Shown: piece after piece, positions 35,129-43,693 of the stretch
Position numbering within the stretch: the stretch's first letter is position 1
Layout of the letters: each line of letters opens with the position of its first letter
Origin: Comamonas avium
Lineage (GTDB): Bacteria > Pseudomonadota > Gammaproteobacteria > Burkholderiales > Burkholderiaceae_C
NCBI RefSeq assembly: GCF_014836675.1
Contig: NZ_JACSQK010000001.1
Coordinates: 522,316-586,315 of the forward strand
Direction of reading: 5' to 3'
Length of the DNA: 64,000 nt
Notes under the pieces: model-generated
The model's input: the letters and a program-made list of their open reading frames with translations, nothing else
Database searches by the model: none
Told to the model about the DNA's origin: nothing
Made by a program: the position numbers and the translations under genes

Positions 35129-36307
35129 ATGGCCATGGTGCGTACAAAACTCAACGGTAAAACAAATAGCCGTAGCCAAGGCGGCTTTTTTCTTCCTGGA
35201 CTTGCCATCGGCGTAGTCCTGGTTAGCTTGATTGTTGGTGGCATTCTCGTGCGCTACGCACAGCAAGAAGCCACGGCCCGAGGAGATGAGCGGGCAAAGT
35301 TGGTTGGTTCCCGACTTGCTGCTATCGACGATGCCGTTAAAACCTACTCAACGTCCTACTTCACTCAGATTCAGCGTCAGCAGCAAGTTGAGCGTAACGG
35401 CCATACAGTACCTGCTTCTCGTGTACGGACACCGACAACTGATGATCTGTTCAGAATGGATCTACTCAGTGAACAGCACGCGGCCGCATTTATCTACAAC
35501 GGTCGTGCAATTGGATTTGATGTGCACCTGGCTGTCCCCAGTTCAGGATGCATCATTCCCAACTGCAACGTGACTGCGCTCGTTGCATCCACAGAGCCCA
35601 TGGTGGATCTGCAAAGCCCAAGCGAGGTTGATTTGCGCCGTGCAACGATTGCAGCAGGCGTGGCCGGTACAGGCCGTGCTGGCATTTCGCTGCCTGAGAG
35701 CCCTGGGATGTTTGTCTCGGTCGATAACATCAACATTGGTGCGAATGTCACGGGCATTGCGGGCCTGATTGCGATCACCAACGGCTACGACAGCAGAGGC
35801 TTTATGGAGTTCGCTCGTCGTGATGGCAGCTTGCCAATGACTGGCGACATCAACATGCAGGATGACTCAGGAGCGCGTCACAACCTTCGCAACGCTAAAG
35901 ATGTGGCCTCAGAAACGGTCACAGCTTCTGGCCGCATCAAGACAGGTGAATACCTTCAATTCACTGGAGCCAAGGTACTTGAGGACACAGCGTGCCCAGA
36001 AGAAGGACTCGGCGCTCCAGGCTTTGGTGGCTTCATTCTTTCTTGCCAATCAGGCAAATGGAAGAAGAGTGGAGGTTCTGGTGGTGCAATTACCGATATG
36101 TGCCAATGGGGGACATACGGCTCCATATCGGATGGCCAATGTGATGCCATGTGCGGGGGGACTGCTCCAGGAAGATGGCGCGTTTTATCCCATTGGGACA
36201 TGGATAGTGGCGGTGGTGGTGGACTTCGCTCTTTGACGACGCCAGGGTACGGTATCCAAGGAAACGGCTCAGGGCAAGCCGTTCTTTGTGTAAAGATTAA
36301 TCAATAA
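35129..36307 (+). CDS. PilV-like minor pilin/adhesin
   Basis: A 392-residue protein. It has an N-terminal prepilin-like region (GGFFLPGLAIGVVLVSLIVG) and a long constant body with the PilV hallmark PMTGDINMQDDSGARHNLRN (residues about 235-255) and GFILSCQSGKWKK. A short variable-looking Gly-rich C-terminal tip follows (MCQWGTYG..., GGGGGLR). In IncI-type thin pili this tip selects the recipient cell and is switched by a shufflon. Only one tip is visible here and no inverted alternatives follow. Confidence 0.78.
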   Translation: MAMVRTKLNGKTNSRSQGGFFLPGLAIGVVLVSLIVGGILVRYAQQEATARGDERAKLVGSRLAAIDDAVKTYSTSYFTQIQRQQQVERNGHTVPASRVRTPTTDDLFRMDLLSEQHAAAFIYNGRAIGFDVHLAVPSSGCIIPNCNVTALVASTEPMVDLQSPSEVDLRRATIAAGVAGTGRAGISLPESPGMFVSVDNINIGANVTGIAGLIAITNGYDSRGFMEFARRDGSLPMTGDINMQDDSGARHNLRNAKDVASETVTASGRIKTGEYLQFTGAKVLEDTACPEEGLGAPGFGGFILSCQSGKWKKSGGSGGAITDMCQWGTYGSISDGQCDAMCGGTAPGRWRVLSHWDMDSGGGGGLRSLTTPGYGIQGNGSGQAVLCVKINQ

Positions 36308-36479
36308 TCTAGAATCATTTTGCGTCACAGGTTCTTGGTTGAATGCCATGACTGAACAAGTCTAGGCAGAACCCCGCACTCAATGATTAACGAGCATCGT
36401 TTTATAGCTATGCAATTAGCCAGAATTCGATATATATCAAAACCTCTTACTTGTCAACGATTTTAGAAACATAAGGGAA

Positions 36480-37208
36480 ATGTTTGTGAATAATAAGCCG
36501 ACACAGATCAAGCAGCCTTACGAAAACATTTATATAGGTACATTTTTGTTTACCTTGGGATATATGTTCCGAGATAAAAGTAAGAAAATTAATAATGGGG
36601 TTGGAATTGAACTCTACCAACAGACTCGTGATGGTGAGCGTACTATTGGTGATTTGCTAACGTCAGTCGGAGGAAAAAATATTATCATCGAATTCAAAAG
36701 ACAGGAAAAGGAAATCAAAGAGGAGTTAACCAAAAAAAGCAAGAAAAAACTCAGAGAGAAATTATCAGAAAATCTAGACAAACGGTTTAATGCAATTTCT
36801 TCTAATTGCCACTTCTTAAGCATACCTGCTCCATATAAAAATACTAATAAATTTGCACTTGGGTTCACACCATACATCAAAATAGTCGAGAAAGATAAAG
36901 ATGGTTTACATTTGATGGGAATCAATGACTTTTGCAGTAATTATCTAGACGTCCAGCCTTCATCCGTTGGTGTCGATCACGCAGACTTTGCATATTACTT
37001 AAAAGAACTTACGAAGATTTCAAATGGTACTTGCGGCGGTCTGGCTATTTCAATTGATGACAGCGGCATCAAGGCTGCCGTGGTTTTTGAAGATGTGCGT
37101 GACCTTCAGAAGTCGATAATGCTTGCCGAGAAAGAGGCGACATTAGGGAGGGAGGAACACGAAAAAACCCTAGATAAACCGGTTCCTCAGCGTGGTTTTG
37201 AAAGATGA
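36480..37208 (+). CDS. AT-rich orphan protein, possibly nuclease-like
   Basis: A 242-residue protein, not recognised. Base composition is clearly more AT-rich than its neighbours, pointing to separate acquisition. The segment IGDLLTSVGGKNIIIEFKRQ resembles the core of PD-(D/E)xK nucleases (a Glu/Asp before a hydrophobic strand ending E-x-K). A Lys/Glu-rich helix follows. It is flanked by AT-rich DNA on the left and a shared terminator on the right. A defence or restriction role is speculative. Confidence 0.55.
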   Translation: MFVNNKPTQIKQPYENIYIGTFLFTLGYMFRDKSKKINNGVGIELYQQTRDGERTIGDLLTSVGGKNIIIEFKRQEKEIKEELTKKSKKKLREKLSENLDKRFNAISSNCHFLSIPAPYKNTNKFALGFTPYIKIVEKDKDGLHLMGINDFCSNYLDVQPSSVGVDHADFAYYLKELTKISNGTCGGLAISIDDSGIKAAVVFEDVRDLQKSIMLAEKEATLGREEHEKTLDKPVPQRGFER

Positions 37209-37234
37209 CAGTTTGAAGTATTAAAAAAATCAGT

Positions 37235-37268
37235 AAAAAAGCCCCACCAATATTTGGCAGGGCTTTTT
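37235..37268. terminator. Bidirectional terminator
   Basis: An AGCCC...GGGCT stem flanked by six A on the left and five T on the right, between convergent genes. Confidence 0.75.
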
Positions 37269-37269
37269 G

Positions 37270-39639
37270 TTATGAAGTGAGCAATTCTCTGGCCAAGGCC
37301 ATTTCAATGCTTTCCCCTTCACTATCGTTGAGGACATCCAATCCACTCTCTGGCATATCGCCCGAGGTAGATTGCGATACCGCGATCTTCTTGCCCATCA
37401 ACCGCAGGCAGTCCATTTGACTGGTGCCTTTGTAGCCAAGGAAGATCACACGCACATCGTGCTTTTGGCCGATGCGCCAGGAGCGGCGCGCAGCTTGCTG
37501 CACGGTGTAGACGTTGAACCCAGATTGCATAAACACGATGGTCGGGAAATCCAGCAGATCCAGACCTGTTTTGACCAGCTCAGGATTGGTGATGAGCACG
37601 TCAATGCCCCGCTCCACCTGATCGGCCACCCAGTCTTCTCGTTTTGAAGCATCGACGGTTGCCCGCAGCACGCCTATCTTGAAACCACGTTCCTCCAGCA
37701 AGGCTTTAAGCCGTGCCGTGGTGTCCCTGGTCCCCGAATAGATGGAGTAGGCAAGTACCTTGCGCCCCAGCGCCTTCTCCTGCATGCACAGCTCAATGAG
37801 CTTTACTTCCTTGGGCGACAGCTCTCCTTCCTCGAACATGGCCGGTTGCATGAGCAACACGGCCTTGGTGCGTGGATGGCGAACAGTTTCCGCTCTGAAG
37901 CAGCAGTCTGGCCAGGCCAGCAGCACGTTCATCACGACACCCAATAAAGTGCTGTCCTTCATGGCCAGCGCCTGCTTGAGGATCGTCACCAACTTCATAG
38001 ACATCGCTCGATAGGCCTGCTCCTGGTCGTCCTGCATGGCGACCTCCATAAAGGTCTCCTCATAGGACGGCAGGACCTTCTGGCCAATGTCGCGCAGTTT
38101 CAAAAACACAGTGATCGGCAGCACGTACCGCAAGATGCCCACGGGGCCAAAGCCTGGAGCCTTGCTGGTACGGACCGTCAAGCCCTTGCCCTTGGCCGTG
38201 CGGTGTGAGGTTGTTGCAGATTCCTTGTACACGTCCTTGAGCACCCCATGCTCACGCATGAAGGCCATGGTCGCGCCCGCCATCGATCCTGTCTTGGAAG
38301 GCCTGAAACCGTCCTCAATCATGACTGTGGGGTTCATCCGCCACAAAAGGTGGAACAAGTCATCGGCATAGCCGCCCATGAGCGTGCCCGTCAGCAGCAA
38401 TACCTTGCGGCATTGGCTGGCAAGCACACCCATGGCCTGGCCCTGTGCAGATCCTTCGTTCTTGTACTCGTGCCCTTCATCGACCACCAGCAGCCCAAAG
38501 TAGTCCTTGGGCAGATAGCGTTTGATGAATTCGGTCGGCTGGTAGCCGCCCTGGCCAATAGAGAATTCAAACGATGCCAGAGATCGCTCCATACGTTTGG
38601 CCTGGCGGTCACTGAAGACAAGATCCCCGTTTTCATCCATGAGGTTGACGAACTCGTAGACGTTGTCTTCCAGCATGGCGGCCAGCGTCTTTTCTCCGAA
38701 GGTCTTGAGCAAGCGCTTGGCCGTTGTCGGGCCAATGGTCGGCAATTGCTGCAGCGCGTTGAGCACAAGGTCGTACATCGAATTGATGGGCCGGCCACTG
38801 CGAATCAACGTCCACATGCTGGATTCACAGTGCTGGCATTTACGCCGGCGATCCGAGAGCATGACCTGGGCCAGCTCAGCGGACACAGGCAATGTTTCAC
38901 CATCGTCTGCAGCTGACTCCATAGGACGCAAACAGTCAGGGCAGCACGCTGCCTTAAACCGTTGGCCACCTACAACCAGATTGCGCGACACGAACGAGGG
39001 CTTCCAGTGAAAGCCCATACGCATGCGCACGCGGCCCAGCACAAAGAACTCTGGCACATCCGATTTAAGACCAATGCGCTCACGCAAGCTCAAGAGCTTG
39101 CGCAAGGTGTCTGGCCCATTGAGCACCCACACCCGCGCATTCGGGACCGTCTCCAGAATCTCGCGCCGCCACTTGTAGACAAGGTGCGGTGGGGAGATGA
39201 TCAATGTGCGCGGATGGGTTTGCTGCATCAATGCTGCTGCACAGATGGCCATCATGGTTTTACCCGTGCCCATCTCCGCATTCAACACAGCAGCTGGCTC
39301 ATCGCGATTCACCAAGAGCTTGACACAGGCCTGTACTGCCTCTGCCTGCTGCTCAAACGGTTTGCGCTTTAAAGACACCAAGGTCTGCTGGCGTGTCTGC
39401 CAGACAGTGGTTTGCTGATCCAATGAGGGTTGGTACACCGGAGGATGCTGCATCCGCACCTGGTTAAGAAGGCCTTGGCCAAACTCACGAATGAAATCGC
39501 CCAATGCGATGGTTTCACTGGTCACATCCGCCAGATAGTCCTGGCCATCCAATGCCGGAGCCAGCACTTCGGGGGAAGCTTGCGCGGAAAAGATCGCAGG
39601 CATGGTGTTTACGGGCGCTGTAGTTTCAGTAGTTTGCAT
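37270..39639 (-). CDS. SNF2-like DEAD/DEAH helicase with zinc knuckles (ICE-associated)
   Basis: A 789-residue ATPase. Motif I is AEMGTGKTMMAI (GTGKT at 124-128), motif II is VVDEGHE (about 387-390) and motif VI is QQAARRSWRIGQ. Between I and II are two CxxC pairs (CCPDC at about 232-236, CQHC at 268-271). This matches large helicases of conjugative elements. The ATG at 39639 is chosen because the preceding 100 bases hold a terminator-type hairpin. The leader T-run ends 11 bases before the ATG, an unusually close terminator. Confidence 0.85.
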   Translation of the reverse strand: MQTTETTAPVNTMPAIFSAQASPEVLAPALDGQDYLADVTSETIALGDFIREFGQGLLNQVRMQHPPVYQPSLDQQTTVWQTRQQTLVSLKRKPFEQQAEAVQACVKLLVNRDEPAAVLNAEMGTGKTMMAICAAALMQQTHPRTLIISPPHLVYKWRREILETVPNARVWVLNGPDTLRKLLSLRERIGLKSDVPEFFVLGRVRMRMGFHWKPSFVSRNLVVGGQRFKAACCPDCLRPMESAADDGETLPVSAELAQVMLSDRRRKCQHCESSMWTLIRSGRPINSMYDLVLNALQQLPTIGPTTAKRLLKTFGEKTLAAMLEDNVYEFVNLMDENGDLVFSDRQAKRMERSLASFEFSIGQGGYQPTEFIKRYLPKDYFGLLVVDEGHEYKNEGSAQGQAMGVLASQCRKVLLLTGTLMGGYADDLFHLLWRMNPTVMIEDGFRPSKTGSMAGATMAFMREHGVLKDVYKESATTSHRTAKGKGLTVRTSKAPGFGPVGILRYVLPITVFLKLRDIGQKVLPSYEETFMEVAMQDDQEQAYRAMSMKLVTILKQALAMKDSTLLGVVMNVLLAWPDCCFRAETVRHPRTKAVLLMQPAMFEEGELSPKEVKLIELCMQEKALGRKVLAYSIYSGTRDTTARLKALLEERGFKIGVLRATVDASKREDWVADQVERGIDVLITNPELVKTGLDLLDFPTIVFMQSGFNVYTVQQAARRSWRIGQKHDVRVIFLGYKGTSQMDCLRLMGKKIAVSQSTSGDMPESGLDVLNDSEGESIEMALARELLTS

Positions 39640-39650
39640 AGTTGATCCAT

Positions 39651-39683
39651 AAAAAAAGCGCACTGACTCGAAAGCCAGTGCGC
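39651..39683 (-). terminator. Terminator-type hairpin in the helicase leader
   Basis: GCGCACTG / CAGTGCGC with a 10-base loop and seven T on the minus strand, ending 11 bases before the helicase ATG. It could terminate the upstream gene or act as an attenuator for the helicase. Confidence 0.7.
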
Positions 39684-39733
39684 TCGTTTGAAAGTGCCAA
39701 GCTGACTCTTGGCGTGATGAAGTTGAGAAGAAG

Positions 39734-40351
39734 TCAGCCAACCAGCACGCGTTCGCGCACCAGCTGGCTTACAAAGCGCAGAAAGTGATCCGTGATGCTC
39801 ACGCGCAAAGCACGGACAGAGCCAATGCGTGGATATCGACCTTGGCCAAGCTCACTGATGGCACCCTGTGCGTAGCCCCAGGACATCAACGGTTGGCGCC
39901 AGTCATCCAGCAATGCCACAGGGCAAAGGCTTTTAACCATCGCCCAGGCACATTGTTCCAAGACTTGAGCGTCCAGCTGCTGATCGATGACCCACGCGAT
40001 GCGATTGACCTTGTCGATCTCCTGCAGGCGTTTGTCGTAGATCCACAGATGACTCAGGGGGCCAAACAGGTTTTGTTTGGGCAACCGTCCCGAGTGCTTG
40101 CCCAGTCTTTCGACCGCGCCTGCATAGACGAGCTGGCGTTTGCCCAACGCATCCACCAAGTTGAAATCCGTAATGCCACCGTCTTGCTTGCCCAGCTCCA
40201 AAGAGGAGATGAACTGCATGGCAGAGGCATCGCGGCCGTAGAACGACAGAAACACCAGATCGCCCTCTTCGTTTCGCAGGCAAGCATCGACCCAGAGGTC
40301 AGCAAAGCCTTCGATGCGATGCAGACGCTCTGTTTGTGCAGCTTCAAGCAT
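39734..40351 (-). CDS. Unknown ICE protein (205 aa)
   Basis: Not assigned to a known family. The protein is mixed alpha/beta with landmarks GFADLWVDACLRNEEGDLVF, YGRDASAMQFISSLELG and SHLWIYDKRLQEIDKVNRIA. The last part is AISELGQGRYPRIGSVRALR. The start at 40351 overlaps the upstream gene's stop by eight bases, so it is translationally coupled to it. No catalytic signature or membrane helix is apparent. Confidence 0.6.
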   Translation of the reverse strand: MLEAAQTERLHRIEGFADLWVDACLRNEEGDLVFLSFYGRDASAMQFISSLELGKQDGGITDFNLVDALGKRQLVYAGAVERLGKHSGRLPKQNLFGPLSHLWIYDKRLQEIDKVNRIAWVIDQQLDAQVLEQCAWAMVKSLCPVALLDDWRQPLMSWGYAQGAISELGQGRYPRIGSVRALRVSITDHFLRFVSQLVRERVLVG

Positions 40352-40694
40352 GGGCCAAGCCTTGACGCTTAGCCTGTGCTGCATAGTGCGCATCGACCGC
40401 AGTGAGAACCTCCTGCAGCTTGTGCAAGCACTGTTCGTGCTGGTCACTCACAGTCTTAGCGGTTACACGGGCAGGGAAGGTGCATGCAAGGCGCTGGCTA
40501 AAGTCACCGACCACACCACCGCACCCCAATCTGTGCCGTTTCAAGTTGCCCTCGATGTGGTGGACAGTGGCCGTGGTCACTAGCGGCCCGTTGGAGGACT
40601 TGTAGGTCGTGATGTGCAGCTCTCGCTGCTTTTGAATGTCCTGGACGGTCGTGCCTTTGTGGCCATTGCTATCACGTGTGAAGATTGTTGTCAT
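40344..40694 (-). CDS. Unknown ICE protein (116 aa)
   Basis: Unrecognised. The N-terminal half looks beta-rich (HITTYKSSNGPLVTTATVHH) and the C-terminal half is a helix with HEQCLHKLQEVLTAVDAHYA. The ATG at 40694 follows AGAG; a longer frame runs through the structured leader and is rejected. It begins a two-gene coupled unit. Confidence 0.6.
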   Translation of the reverse strand: MTTIFTRDSNGHKGTTVQDIQKQRELHITTYKSSNGPLVTTATVHHIEGNLKRHRLGCGGVVGDFSQRLACTFPARVTAKTVSDQHEQCLHKLQEVLTAVDAHYAAQAKRQGLAHA

Positions 40695-40732
40695 GGAGTG
40701 CTCTCTTTCATGCAGGTTCAATTGCACGGAGC

Positions 40733-40768
40733 ACTCCCCTTGCGGAAGGTGCCCCGCATGGGTGGTGG
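40733..40768 (-). promoter_or_regulatory. Leader hairpin element (ICE motif copy)
   Basis: Inner stem TGCGG/CCGCA inside an outer CCCC...GGG pairing, about 40 bases before the ATG at 40694. Further upstream (40770-40850) are two more small stems. It has the same nested layout as the other copies in this block. Confidence 0.55.
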
Positions 40769-40913
40769 TTAGATAAATGCCAACGTCCTGATGGACGTGA
40801 CGCACTTGCATGGCTCAGTGCGTCTTGAAGCCGTTTTTGTTTAGCTCAAACGGTTTCCCATAGCCTGGCCAAGCAGGTGGCTATGGGAAACCGACTGACG
40901 TCGGTTCCTAGGT

Positions 40914-41240
40914 TTAAGAAAATTGCTCCAAGTTGATGGGGTAGATCCGCGTCGCAGTGCAATCCCATTCAGTTTCCACTGCAATGAGTCGGCCTGCCAC
41001 CCTAAATACCGACAAGAGCCTGTTGCGTGTGGCTGCAAGAAGCCAGGCCGATTGCGGCTGCAGCACTCCCCAGTCGCACGCAGCATGCCGCGCAAGTAGC
41101 GCCTCAATGTCGATGTTCAAGCGCTCAATCACCTCTTTCAAGGTGTTTTGCACTACGGTTGGCCCCAGCTTAAAAACTGGACTCAGATCCACCCTTGTGG
41201 TTACTGTTTCAGCGTCTCGTTCAAGTGTTTGCATGTCCAT
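40914..41240 (-). CDS. Unknown ICE protein (108 aa)
   Basis: Unrecognised small protein. Landmarks are VFKLGPTVVQNTLKEVIERL, a HAACDWGVLQ turn and the C-terminal VAGRLIAVETEWDCTATRIY. A second in-frame ATG lies two codons in. It is one of a series of small minus-strand genes with individual leaders. Confidence 0.6.
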   Translation of the reverse strand: MDMQTLERDAETVTTRVDLSPVFKLGPTVVQNTLKEVIERLNIDIEALLARHAACDWGVLQPQSAWLLAATRNRLLSVFRVAGRLIAVETEWDCTATRIYPINLEQFS

Positions 41241-41269
41241 GTGTCATCTCAGTGTTGTTTGGGGTGACA

Positions 41270-41297
41270 CGGCCCCAGGGCGTGGTCGCCCCAGGGG
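41270..41297 (-). promoter_or_regulatory. Leader hairpin element (ICE motif copy)
   Basis: Inner stem GGGCG/CGCCC nested in CCCC/GGGG, in the 60-base spacer before the ATG at 41240. The spacer starts with TTAAATCC in the mRNA sense. Confidence 0.6.
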
Positions 41298-41300
41298 GAT

Positions 41301-41558
41301 TTAAGTTTTGATAGTTCGATAAACACCGTATTTCGCTAAAAGCTTGGCATCGATCTCTTCGCCAAGCGCAAACCACGTATCACGGGGTATGCCTGGAATG
41401 TCCAGTGTTCTGGCTCTCGAAATCACGATTTGCAGTGCATAGCGACGCAAGGCCTCAATCACAAAAACCTGAGACAGTGCGCCAAAGCGGCTGAACTCCA
41501 TGATTTCAGTGACGAACTCGATGTTGGTCGAGGTATCGACCGTGTTTTCTTGTCGCAT
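41301..41558 (-). CDS. Unknown ICE protein (85 aa)
   Basis: Unrecognised; landmarks are MEFSRFGALSQVFVIEALRR and IPRDTWFALGEEIDAKLLAK. Two ATGs are close together. AGGAG directly touches the first (41564), so the second (41558), six bases from AGGAG, is chosen. This is the same AGGAG-N6-ATG layout as neighbouring genes. Confidence 0.6.
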   Translation of the reverse strand: MRQENTVDTSTNIEFVTEIMEFSRFGALSQVFVIEALRRYALQIVISRARTLDIPGIPRDTWFALGEEIDAKLLAKYGVYRTIKT

Positions 41559-41586
41559 GGCCATCTCCTAAAAAAGTGGAGACAAC

Positions 41587-41617
41587 CTGCCCAGGGGCAT
41601 GAAGTCCCCGTGGGTTG
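41587..41617 (-). promoter_or_regulatory. Leader hairpin element (ICE motif copy)
   Basis: Inner stem GGGG/CCCC nested in CCCA/TGGG. In the mRNA it is followed by GGTTGTC, a run of six T and AGGAG. The layout is almost identical to the copy at 43611. Confidence 0.65.
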
Positions 41618-41632
41618 ATAAATTGCTACAGC

Positions 41633-41764
41633 TCAGGCGATCTTGACGATCTGGCCCAGGCGTTGATCTGGCGTTAGCTCAATAGCGTTGATGACTGGCA
41701 CAAAGCGATCCAACATCACAGTGGTTTGGCTGGCATTGCCCTTGTCATCCACATCGACCGACAC
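41633..41764 (-). pseudogene. Orphaned C-terminal 43 codons of the DUF6094 gene
   Basis: Directly after the TAA at 41767-41765, the same frame stays open for 43 codons. It reads VSVDVDDKGNASQTT, then VMLDRFVPVINAIELTP and GQIVKIA before TGA. This looks like genuine protein sequence continuing the methyltransferase, so the TAA is probably a nonsense mutation. Confidence 0.65.
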
Positions 41765-42766
41765 TTACCGCTCTTTGCGTTTGAAGGTGTCACCCTTGAT
41801 GAGAAAGGTACGGCCAGCATCAGACTGGATCTTTCCGACCACTTGGCCAGCAGCAAGCGCCAGGGCAAGGTGCCAAGGTGTCAGATCGCGCAGCGGTGGA
41901 CGGCATGCCCCCCGTGTTTGCGCAAAGTGACCTTGCAGTCCATCCCAAAGCGTCATGTGCCGATACTTGGCCAGCTCATCCTTGAGCTGGGCCTCATCAA
42001 TGCGAACAGCATGAAAATCCACCTCCTGCTCTCCCTGCACTGCAGGAATGACATAAGGCTCATGCACCCAGACATCAGGTAAGACCGGCGCACCCTCTTG
42101 CGAGGCCTGCGCATCGATCAGCAACTGCTGCGCTCCTTTGGGTGCATACACTGGCTTGATCCGTGTCCCAATAATCACGCACTGTTTAAATTGCTGCTCT
42201 AGTGCCATGAAGACGCGCAGATTCTCAAAATTGCGCACCAGGTAGGCGCGAATTTCTTCATCCAAGGCGTAATGCGGCACGATGTAGACCAGCACACCGC
42301 CATAGGCAAGGTACGGCACGGTTTTACGCAAGAAAGTGCGCTCTAGCCGCTCAGCTTTCTCTGCATCGGCATGCAGCTCACGCTGCCCTGCCTTGTCGGA
42401 GACGCCGTAGCCATACGGTGGGTTGAGGAACAACAAGCCCATGCTGCGTGCTTTAACGACCGCATCATGAACGTCGGTATGCAATACACGGTCGAACAGC
42501 TGCTTGGCATGCCAGGCCCGCTCCGCATCCAGCTCGATGCCGAAGGCCTCGACCGTGGACGTTGAATCGGATTGGCGTTCATCGTTGAGCAACTGGCGAA
42601 CATCCGCCAGCGCTGTGCCCTCGCCACAACAAGGATCTAGCATGCGGACATGGCCAACACTTGGAAGTGCCAGCATGTGCCCTATACGCTCCAGCGTGAC
42701 TTCGTCCGTGGGAAAGTAGCCTGCTTTGACAAAATTGCGAGCCAGGCGAGAAAAGATCAGGGCCAT
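41765..42766 (-). CDS. DUF6094 SAM-dependent DNA methyltransferase-like protein (prematurely ended)
   Basis: A 333-residue product with SAM-binding DPCCGEGTA (44-52), an acidic strand GIELDAERAW and N6-adenine methyltransferase motif IV NPPYG (115-119). Such DUF6094 proteins are regular members of conjugative elements. The start at 42766 has GAGGAG seven bases upstream. The frame stops at TAA just after DTFKRKER, although sense sequence of the same protein continues behind it. All catalytic motifs lie before the stop, so a shortened active enzyme is possible. Confidence 0.78.
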   Translation of the reverse strand: MALIFSRLARNFVKAGYFPTDEVTLERIGHMLALPSVGHVRMLDPCCGEGTALADVRQLLNDERQSDSTSTVEAFGIELDAERAWHAKQLFDRVLHTDVHDAVVKARSMGLLFLNPPYGYGVSDKAGQRELHADAEKAERLERTFLRKTVPYLAYGGVLVYIVPHYALDEEIRAYLVRNFENLRVFMALEQQFKQCVIIGTRIKPVYAPKGAQQLLIDAQASQEGAPVLPDVWVHEPYVIPAVQGEQEVDFHAVRIDEAQLKDELAKYRHMTLWDGLQGHFAQTRGACRPPLRDLTPWHLALALAAGQVVGKIQSDAGRTFLIKGDTFKRKER

Positions 42767-42786
42767 GGCCTGCTCCTCAAAAATAA

Positions 42787-42849
42787 AAGCCAACCTTCGT
42801 GTGAACACGAAAGCTGGCTTGGTTGGGATGAAACGATGCAAGCATCGTT
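42787..42849 (-). promoter_or_regulatory. Double-hairpin leader of the DUF6094 gene
   Basis: In the mRNA sense, ACGATGC/GCATCGT (42832-42849) is followed by AAGCCA/TGGCTT with an inner TTCGTG/CACGAA stem (42787-42820). A T-rich run then comes before the GAGGAG ribosome site. It looks like a terminator placed inside the leader. Confidence 0.55.
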
Positions 42850-42854
42850 GGGTT

Positions 42855-43097
42855 TCAGAGGTACTCTTTTTGCGTCCACTGACCATTGGCCAGTGCATGT
42901 CGGGCTTGTTCTTCCTTGCGGAAATACTCCTCCGACTCACGCGTAAAGGGGCCGTTTTCAGTCATGGTTCCCAAGTAGTAGCCTGCATTGCTGCGAAGCA
43001 CTTCAAGTGGCAGTTTCTTGCCGTTGGACAAGGCCAAACGACCGTACACCACACCATGGTTGGGAAGATCAACGGTTGGGATTGCAGCGTGCGACAT
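42855..43097 (-). CDS. Unknown conserved ICE protein (80 aa)
   Basis: A beta-rich protein: VVYGRLALSNGKKLPLEVLR, then NAGYYLGTMTENGPFTRESE and a C-terminal helix. The pattern recurs in many conjugative elements to my recollection, without a known function. The ATG at 43097 has AGGAG eight bases upstream. Confidence 0.65.
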   Translation of the reverse strand: MSHAAIPTVDLPNHGVVYGRLALSNGKKLPLEVLRSNAGYYLGTMTENGPFTRESEEYFRKEEQARHALANGQWTQKEYL

Positions 43098-43130
43098 ATC
43101 ATTTCTCCTAGAAAACAAAAAGAAAGACAG

Positions 43131-43168
43131 GCGCACCCCTGATGGGACGAGCCCATCAGGGTGGTGGT
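43131..43168 (-). promoter_or_regulatory. Leader hairpin element (ICE motif copy)
   Basis: A 10-base perfect stem CCCTGATGGG/CCCATCAGGG nested in a CAC.../GTGGTG pairing. In the mRNA it is followed by GTC, a T-rich run and AGGAG before the ATG at 43097. Confidence 0.65.
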
Positions 43169-43294
43169 GTGGAAAAACATGCGACACTTTTCGAATGACC
43201 GAAACGACGCGTGATTTCAAGGTGATTGAAGGAACTCCCGAGGAAGTGGACTGGGTCCACCTCCTGGAAGAACTTGATGCAAGGGATGCGTTGC

Positions 43295-43582
43295 CTATCC
43301 TGCGGCAGATGACGCGCCAGCGGAAACCGGCTGCAAATTCCGCGCTTGCATTAGTTGAATCAAGCTCGCAGGCAACGACAGACTCGGACGTTCAAAGTAA
43401 GAACGAACCAGTGTGACGATGGAGCAAACTTGACCTGGTGCGACCTGCTCGCGCAGGGACATCAGGTGCAGGTATTCCTCTTCCGAACAAGATGAGATCC
43501 ACGCGTTGAATACCGCGTGCAATTGCAAGCGCTTGTCCGCACTCCAGTTGGAGGGCGCAGTCAGCGTGATGGGGTTTGACAT
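43295..43582 (-). CDS. Unknown ICE protein (95 aa)
   Basis: A mostly helical small protein (QLHAVFNAWISSCSEEEYLH, LREQVAPGQ), unrecognised. The start at 43582 has GGAG nine bases upstream and the leader carries the block's hairpin element, which supports this strand over an overlapping plus-strand frame. Confidence 0.6.
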   Translation of the reverse strand: MSNPITLTAPSNWSADKRLQLHAVFNAWISSCSEEEYLHLMSLREQVAPGQVCSIVTLVRSYFERPSLSLPASLIQLMQARNLQPVSAGASSAAG

Positions 43583-43610
43583 GGTTGTCTCCAAGAAATA
43601 GGGACAACCG

Positions 43611-43640
43611 GCCCAAGGGGACGTTTGTCCCCTGGTGGGT
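43611..43640 (-). promoter_or_regulatory. Leader hairpin element (ICE motif copy)
   Basis: Inner stem AGGGGAC/GTCCCCT with a GTTT loop, nested in CCC/GGG. In the mRNA GGTTGTC follows, then T-rich sequence and GGAG. It is the clearest copy of the motif. Confidence 0.7.
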
Positions 43641-43693
43641 GAAAAGCAAGTTTGTCCAGAGCGTTAAAAACGCTCAGTCAGTTGCTTTGAGAG

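Noticed and set aside
43195..43416. Plus-strand frame of 73 codons overlapping the minus-strand 95-aa gene
   Set aside because: It looks somewhat protein-like but has no ribosome site and lies antisense to a gene with a good GGAG and the block's leader element.
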